NCBI GenBank assembly: GCA_021731185.1
Contig: JAKFXW010000095.1
Span: 1-9,477, forward strand
Reading direction: 5' to 3'
Source of the DNA: Gallionellaceae bacterium
GTDB lineage: Bacteria; Pseudomonadota; Gammaproteobacteria; Burkholderiales; Gallionellaceae
DNA length: 9,477 nt
A program made the position numbers and the translations under genes. Under the pieces are notes generated by a model, which was not told the origin of the DNA, made no database searches, and saw only the letters and a list, made by a program, of their open reading frames with translations. Shown here piece by piece: positions 6,706 through 9,477 of this stretch (positions are counted from its first letter, which is position 1; every line of letters begins with the position of its first letter).

Positions 6706-9372
6706 ATGTCGCGCAAGATTCTTGTCACCTCCGCTTTGCCCTACGCCAACGGTAGCATCCATTTAGGTCATCTGGTTGAATATATACAAACCGACATCTG
6801 GGTACGCTTTCAAAAAATGCAAGGCCATACCTGTCATTATGTATGCGCCGACGATACGCATGGCACGCCCATCATGTTGCGGGCGGAGAAAGAAGGCATA
6901 ACACCAGAAGAATTAATCGCGCGCGTGTGGCAGGAACACTGCAATGACTTTAAAGCGTTTCATGTGGAATTTGACCATTATGGCTCAACTAACTCAAAAG
7001 CGACGCAAGCGTTTTCCAATGCGATTTACGGCAAACTCAAAACAGCAGGATTAATTGCCCAACGTTCCATTGAGCAATTTTATGATCCGATCAAGAAAAT
7101 GTTTTTGCCGGACAGATTCATCAAAGGCGAGTGTCCCAAGTGCGGCGCGAAAGACCAATACGGTGATAACTGCGAAGTGTGCGGCGCGGCGTACACCCCT
7201 GCCGAAGTAAAAAACCCCTATTCGGCAGTGTCTGGCGCAAAACCCGAAATGCGCGAATCGGTGCATTATTTTTTCAAATTGTCCGACCCCAGTTGTCAGA
7301 AATTTTTACAAGATTGGACGACAGGCAAATTAACAACAGAACCCCCCTTGCAAGCCGAAGCCGCCAATAAAATGCAGGAATGGTTGGGTGAGGCGGGCGA
7401 AAATAAATTAACTGATTGGGACATCTCGCGTGATGCGCCGTATTTTGGTTTTGAGATTCCCGATGCACCCGGTAAATATTTTTACGTGTGGCTGGATGCG
7501 CCCGTGGGTTACATGGGCAGCTTTCAGGCGTTGTGCGAGAAGCCTTCCCTCACCCCTAACCCCTCTCCCGGAGGGAGAGGGGTTAGGGGTGAGGGAGTAC
7601 CCTTAATTTTCGATGACTACTGGAAACCCGATTCCAAAACCGAGCTGTATCATTTCATCGGCAAAGATATTCTCTACTTCCACGCGCTGTTCTGGCCAGC
7701 CATGTTGCAGCATGCGGGTTACCGCACGCCCACTAAATTATTTGCCCACGGCTTTCTTACCGTGAACGGCGAAAAAATGAGCAAGTCACGCGGCACGTTT
7801 ATCACCGCAAAAAGCTATATCGAAGCAGGATTGAATCCAGAATATCTACGCTACTACTACGCCGCAAAATTAAATGGATCAATGGAAGACATCGATCTGA
7901 ATCTTGAGGATTTTGTGGCGCGGGTTAATTCTGATCTAGTGGGTAAGTACATCAATATTGCGAGTAGATCAGCGGGGTTCATTACGAAACATTTTGATGG
8001 GAAGCTTGCAAGCGAATTAATAGACAGATGGCTTCCAGACCAACTTGAAGATGCCAAGCACACTGCCACGAATGGAGATCAAATTAGCTTAAATGACAAA
8101 TTAATCAATTCTGAAATCGATAAACAATTAGTTAATTTATTGCTTTGGATAAAGAGCGATTCATTAAAAATAGCTGAACTATATAATCAAAGAGAATTCG
8201 GCAAAGCCATTAGGTGGATTATGGAATTAGCTGATAAGTGTAATATGTATGTAGATCGATTAGCGCCATGGACACTGACTAAGAATTTAGAGGGCAATAG
8301 AGAACAAATTCATGTTGGCTGCTCAATTGCTCTTAATGCTTTTCGTCTCCTCACTCTGTGTCTCAAACCAGTGCTACCAAAACTTGCGAAAAACGCCGAG
8401 TTCTTCCTTAATATTCCACCCCTTAAATGGGAGGATTCGCAAACCTTGTTGCCAAATGGGCATACCATCAATCCATATCAACACTTAATGACCCGCCTCG
8501 ATCCCAAACAAATCGAAGCGATGGTCGTTGCCAATCAAGAAAGTTTGAAGCCTTTGCCACCCTCTCCCGCCGGGAGAGGGGATGGGGGTGAGGGAACACA
8601 CAAAATCCCACTGCCAGAATCTGTTAAAACATTTGCACGAAAATTGCGCCAAGAGCAAACCGATGCAGAATCTTTGATGTGGGGATTGCTTAGGGACAAA
8701 AGGATCGGCGGTGCAAAATTCCGTCGCCAACATGCGGTTGGTGCATATGTATTGAATTTTTTCTGTCACGAGGCTAGCCTTGCGATTGAGTTAGATGGTG
8801 GGCAACATGCCGAAGCGCAGGCACACGATGAAAAGCGCACGGTGTTTCTAAATTCAAAAGGTATTGATGTGTTGCGCTTTTGGAATAACGAGGTATTTGC
8901 AGAAACCGAGGCTGTACTGGAAAAAATTTGGGGCGAGTTGGATGCGCGCAAAGTAATTGAACATGCACCGAGTGTTCCCTCACCCTTGATCCCTCTCCCG
9001 GGGGGAGAGGGAAAATTTTTTACCCCCATCGCCGAAACAATTTCTATCGACGATTTCAATAAGGTTGATTTGCGTGTGGCGAAAATTATTAACGCTGAAC
9101 ATGTCGAGGGTGCGGAAAAATTATTAAAGCTCACTTTGGATATTGGCGAAGAAAAACCGCGCACGGTATTTGCCGGAATTAAATCCGCTTACGATCCTAA
9201 AAAACTCATAGGCCGCATGACAGTGATGGTGGCCAACCTTGCGCCACGCAAGATGAAATTCGGCGTCTCGGAAGGCATGGTGCTGGCGGCGTCCGACGAT
9301 TCCGGCGAATTCCCCGGACTGTTCATTCTCTCGCCTGACTCCGGTGCGCAGCCGGGTATGCGCGTGAAGTGA
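6706..9372 (+). CDS. metG: Methionyl-tRNA synthetase with embedded palindromic and DUF559 insertions
   Basis: Charges tRNA-Met and initiator tRNA with methionine. The ATG at 6706 gives MSRKILVTSALPYANGSIHL and is preceded by AGAGG ten bases away; an in-frame TTG at 6667 is rejected. Landmarks: HIGH-type HLGH 19-22; zinc-knuckle cysteines 143, 146, 156, 159; WLDAPVGYMGSF 262-273; KMSKS 357-361; alpha-helical anticodon domain about 400-610; C-terminal EMAP-II/Trbp111-like tRNA-binding domain about 775-888 (FNKVDLRVAKI, VANLAPRKMKFGVSEGM). At 888 residues it is about 210 longer than the E. coli enzyme (677 as I recall). The excess is a 17-residue palindrome insert (281-297), about 35 extra residues around 445-490 in an AT-rich segment, and a 151-residue linker insert (about 619-769) carrying a DUF559 domain. 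All catalytic motifs are intact and the frame is unbroken. Confidence 0.95.
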   Translation: MSRKILVTSALPYANGSIHLGHLVEYIQTDIWVRFQKMQGHTCHYVCADDTHGTPIMLRAEKEGITPEELIARVWQEHCNDFKAFHVEFDHYGSTNSKATQAFSNAIYGKLKTAGLIAQRSIEQFYDPIKKMFLPDRFIKGECPKCGAKDQYGDNCEVCGAAYTPAEVKNPYSAVSGAKPEMRESVHYFFKLSDPSCQKFLQDWTTGKLTTEPPLQAEAANKMQEWLGEAGENKLTDWDISRDAPYFGFEIPDAPGKYFYVWLDAPVGYMGSFQALCEKPSLTPNPSPGGRGVRGEGVPLIFDDYWKPDSKTELYHFIGKDILYFHALFWPAMLQHAGYRTPTKLFAHGFLTVNGEKMSKSRGTFITAKSYIEAGLNPEYLRYYYAAKLNGSMEDIDLNLEDFVARVNSDLVGKYINIASRSAGFITKHFDGKLASELIDRWLPDQLEDAKHTATNGDQISLNDKLINSEIDKQLVNLLLWIKSDSLKIAELYNQREFGKAIRWIMELADKCNMYVDRLAPWTLTKNLEGNREQIHVGCSIALNAFRLLTLCLKPVLPKLAKNAEFFLNIPPLKWEDSQTLLPNGHTINPYQHLMTRLDPKQIEAMVVANQESLKPLPPSPAGRGDGGEGTHKIPLPESVKTFARKLRQEQTDAESLMWGLLRDKRIGGAKFRRQHAVGAYVLNFFCHEASLAIELDGGQHAEAQAHDEKRTVFLNSKGIDVLRFWNNEVFAETEAVLEKIWGELDARKVIEHAPSVPSPLIPLPGGEGKFFTPIAETISIDDFNKVDLRVAKIINAEHVEGAEKLLKLTLDIGEEKPRTVFAGIKSAYDPKKLIGRMTVMVANLAPRKMKFGVSEGMVLAASDDSGEFPGLFILSPDSGAQPGMRVK
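7546..7596. repeat. Perfect 51-bp palindrome (P1) inserted in frame in metG
   Basis: A 24-base left arm (7546-7569), three bases GGA, and a 24-base right arm (7573-7596) that is its exact reverse complement. Length 51 is exactly 17 codons, and the first base is the first position of codon 281. It is read as SLTPNPSPGGRGVRGEG, between LCEK and FDDYW of the catalytic domain, a loop where E. coli MetRS has only a few residues. The inner core CCCTCTCCC, three bases, GGGAGAGGG is shared with two other copies at 8560 and 8976. Confidence 0.95.
8560..8595. repeat. Palindrome copy P2, left arm shortened
   Basis: The core CCCTCTCCC (8560-8568), GCC, GGGAGAGGG (8572-8580) is intact. The right arm continues to 8595 ending GGGTGAGGGA as in P1, but the sequence left of 8560 does not match the arm. 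Read in the same phase as P1, as PSPAGRGDGGEG. It forms the left boundary of the DUF559 cassette. Confidence 0.85.
8626..8940 (+). other. DUF559 (Vsr-like PD-(D/E)XK) nuclease domain within MetRS
   Basis: MetRS residues about 641-745 match the DUF559 family (PF04480), related to the very-short-patch repair endonuclease Vsr. In order: FARKLRQEQTDAESLMWGLL, KRIGGAKFRRQHAVGAYVL, the active-site strand SLAIELDGGQH (691-701) with Glu695, Asp697 and His701, then DVLRFWNNEVFAETEAVLEK. In family members I recall the preceding strand as Y-[IV]-[AV]-D-F-x-C, with an acidic metal ligand; here it is YVLNFFC with Asn684, codon AAT, so the nuclease may be inactive. No ATG precedes the domain inside the cassette; the first (codon 658, at 8677) is within it, so a free-standing product is unlikely. 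Such genes often occur as stand-alone ORFs near similar GC-rich repeats. Confidence 0.85.
8976..9012. repeat. Palindrome copy P3, right arm shortened
   Basis: Left arm 8976-8999 (starting TCCCTCACCC and ending CCCTCTCCC), three G, then only GGGAGAGGGA (9003-9012) before AAAATTTTT-like host sequence. It is the mirror image of P2: the full arm points inwards and the truncated arm outwards. It is read in a different phase from P1 and P2, as VPSPLIPLPGGEG, still without a stop. Confidence 0.85.
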
Positions 9373-9388
9373 ACGGCTGCGCGGTCAT

Positions 9389-9477
9389 ATGAACCTCGAC
9401 CAGATTCTCACCACCTACGGCGAAGCTCGCGTGCTGGTGACTGCGGGGGTGCTGACGGGTGCGGTTTTCGGTGCCCT
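9389..9477 (+). CDS. YeeE/YedE-family membrane transporter, N-terminal fragment
   Basis: Only the first 29 codons are inside the window. The product starts MNLDQILTTYGEARVLVTAG, followed by a hydrophobic run ending GAVFGAL at the edge. A short polar N-terminus leading straight into a glycine-rich helix of this kind is typical of YeeE/YedE (DUF395, sulfur transport) proteins, whose family often continues with an AQRSRFC-type motif just beyond where this window stops. It begins 16 bases after the metG stop on the same strand and has a weak ribosome binding site, so read-through from metG is possible. The family call rests on few residues. Confidence 0.5.
   Translation, partial: MNLDQILTTYGEARVLVTAGVLTGAVFGA

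Larger units (their letters stand above)
8560..9012. mobile_element. Composite palindrome-bounded DUF559 cassette inside metG
   Basis: A segment of about 452 bases bounded by inverted copies of the same palindrome family. The 40 bases at 8560-8599 and the reverse complement of 8972-9011 align without gaps at 34 of 40 positions, including the shared inner ends GGGTGAGGGAACAC. Between them lies a DUF559 nuclease domain. It sits in the linker between the anticodon-binding and C-terminal tRNA-binding domains of MetRS and keeps the frame open. No target duplication is evident. I call it mobile by analogy with in-frame palindromic elements of other bacteria; transposition itself is inferred, not seen. 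Confidence 0.6.

Noticed and set aside
7546..7596. Reading the metG palindrome as an intrinsic terminator
   Set aside because: It lies in the middle of an essential frame, has no following T-run, and the conserved catalytic motif KMSKS is encoded downstream.
8485..9164. Minus-strand open frames across the DUF559 cassette
   Set aside because: They arise because the palindromes lack stops on both strands; the domain signature is clearly on the + strand in the MetRS frame.

Overview
The window looks like a chromosomal segment of a betaproteobacterium, probably of the Nitrosomonadales/Gallionellaceae type. This is an inference from protein family resemblance (188-residue dCTP deaminase, AdiA-type decarboxylase, divergent apbC/metG pair); no database search was possible. 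Base composition is mixed, with clearly AT-rich and GC-rich patches.

Layout. Positions 1-181 hold an unexplained stretch with two DNA hairpins. At 182-641 is a decayed IS3-family insertion sequence, reduced to a 135-codon fused open frame, with a possible right terminal repeat. Next come thyA (756-1550) and folA (1560-2087) on the + strand, ten bases apart. They converge on a leftward cluster: apbC (Fe-S carrier ATPase), a purine-rich repeat, dcd (dCTP deaminase), a 74-residue protein of unknown function, and an AdiA-type PLP decarboxylase (4445 down to 2193). Divergent from apbC is metG (6706-9372, methionyl-tRNA synthetase), followed by the first 29 codons of a YeeE/YedE-type membrane transporter gene running off the right edge.

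How the genes fit together. dcd makes dUTP from dCTP, which after conversion to dUMP is the substrate of ThyA; ThyA oxidises methylene-tetrahydrofolate to dihydrofolate, which FolA reduces again. The window therefore holds much of the dTMP supply route, split over two facing transcription units. apbC and metG are housekeeping genes with a shared divergent intergenic region.

The most remarkable feature is inside metG. The essential synthetase gene carries (i) a perfect 51-bp palindrome inserted in frame as exactly 17 codons in the catalytic domain, and (ii) a ~452-bp cassette in the linker before the C-terminal tRNA-binding domain. The cassette encodes a DUF559 (Vsr-like, PD-(D/E)XK-type) nuclease domain and is bounded by two more members of the same palindrome family in inverted orientation. 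The whole is read through as one 888-residue protein. This looks like a protein-embedded palindromic mobile element, with a nuclease-bearing composite form, living inside a tRNA synthetase.
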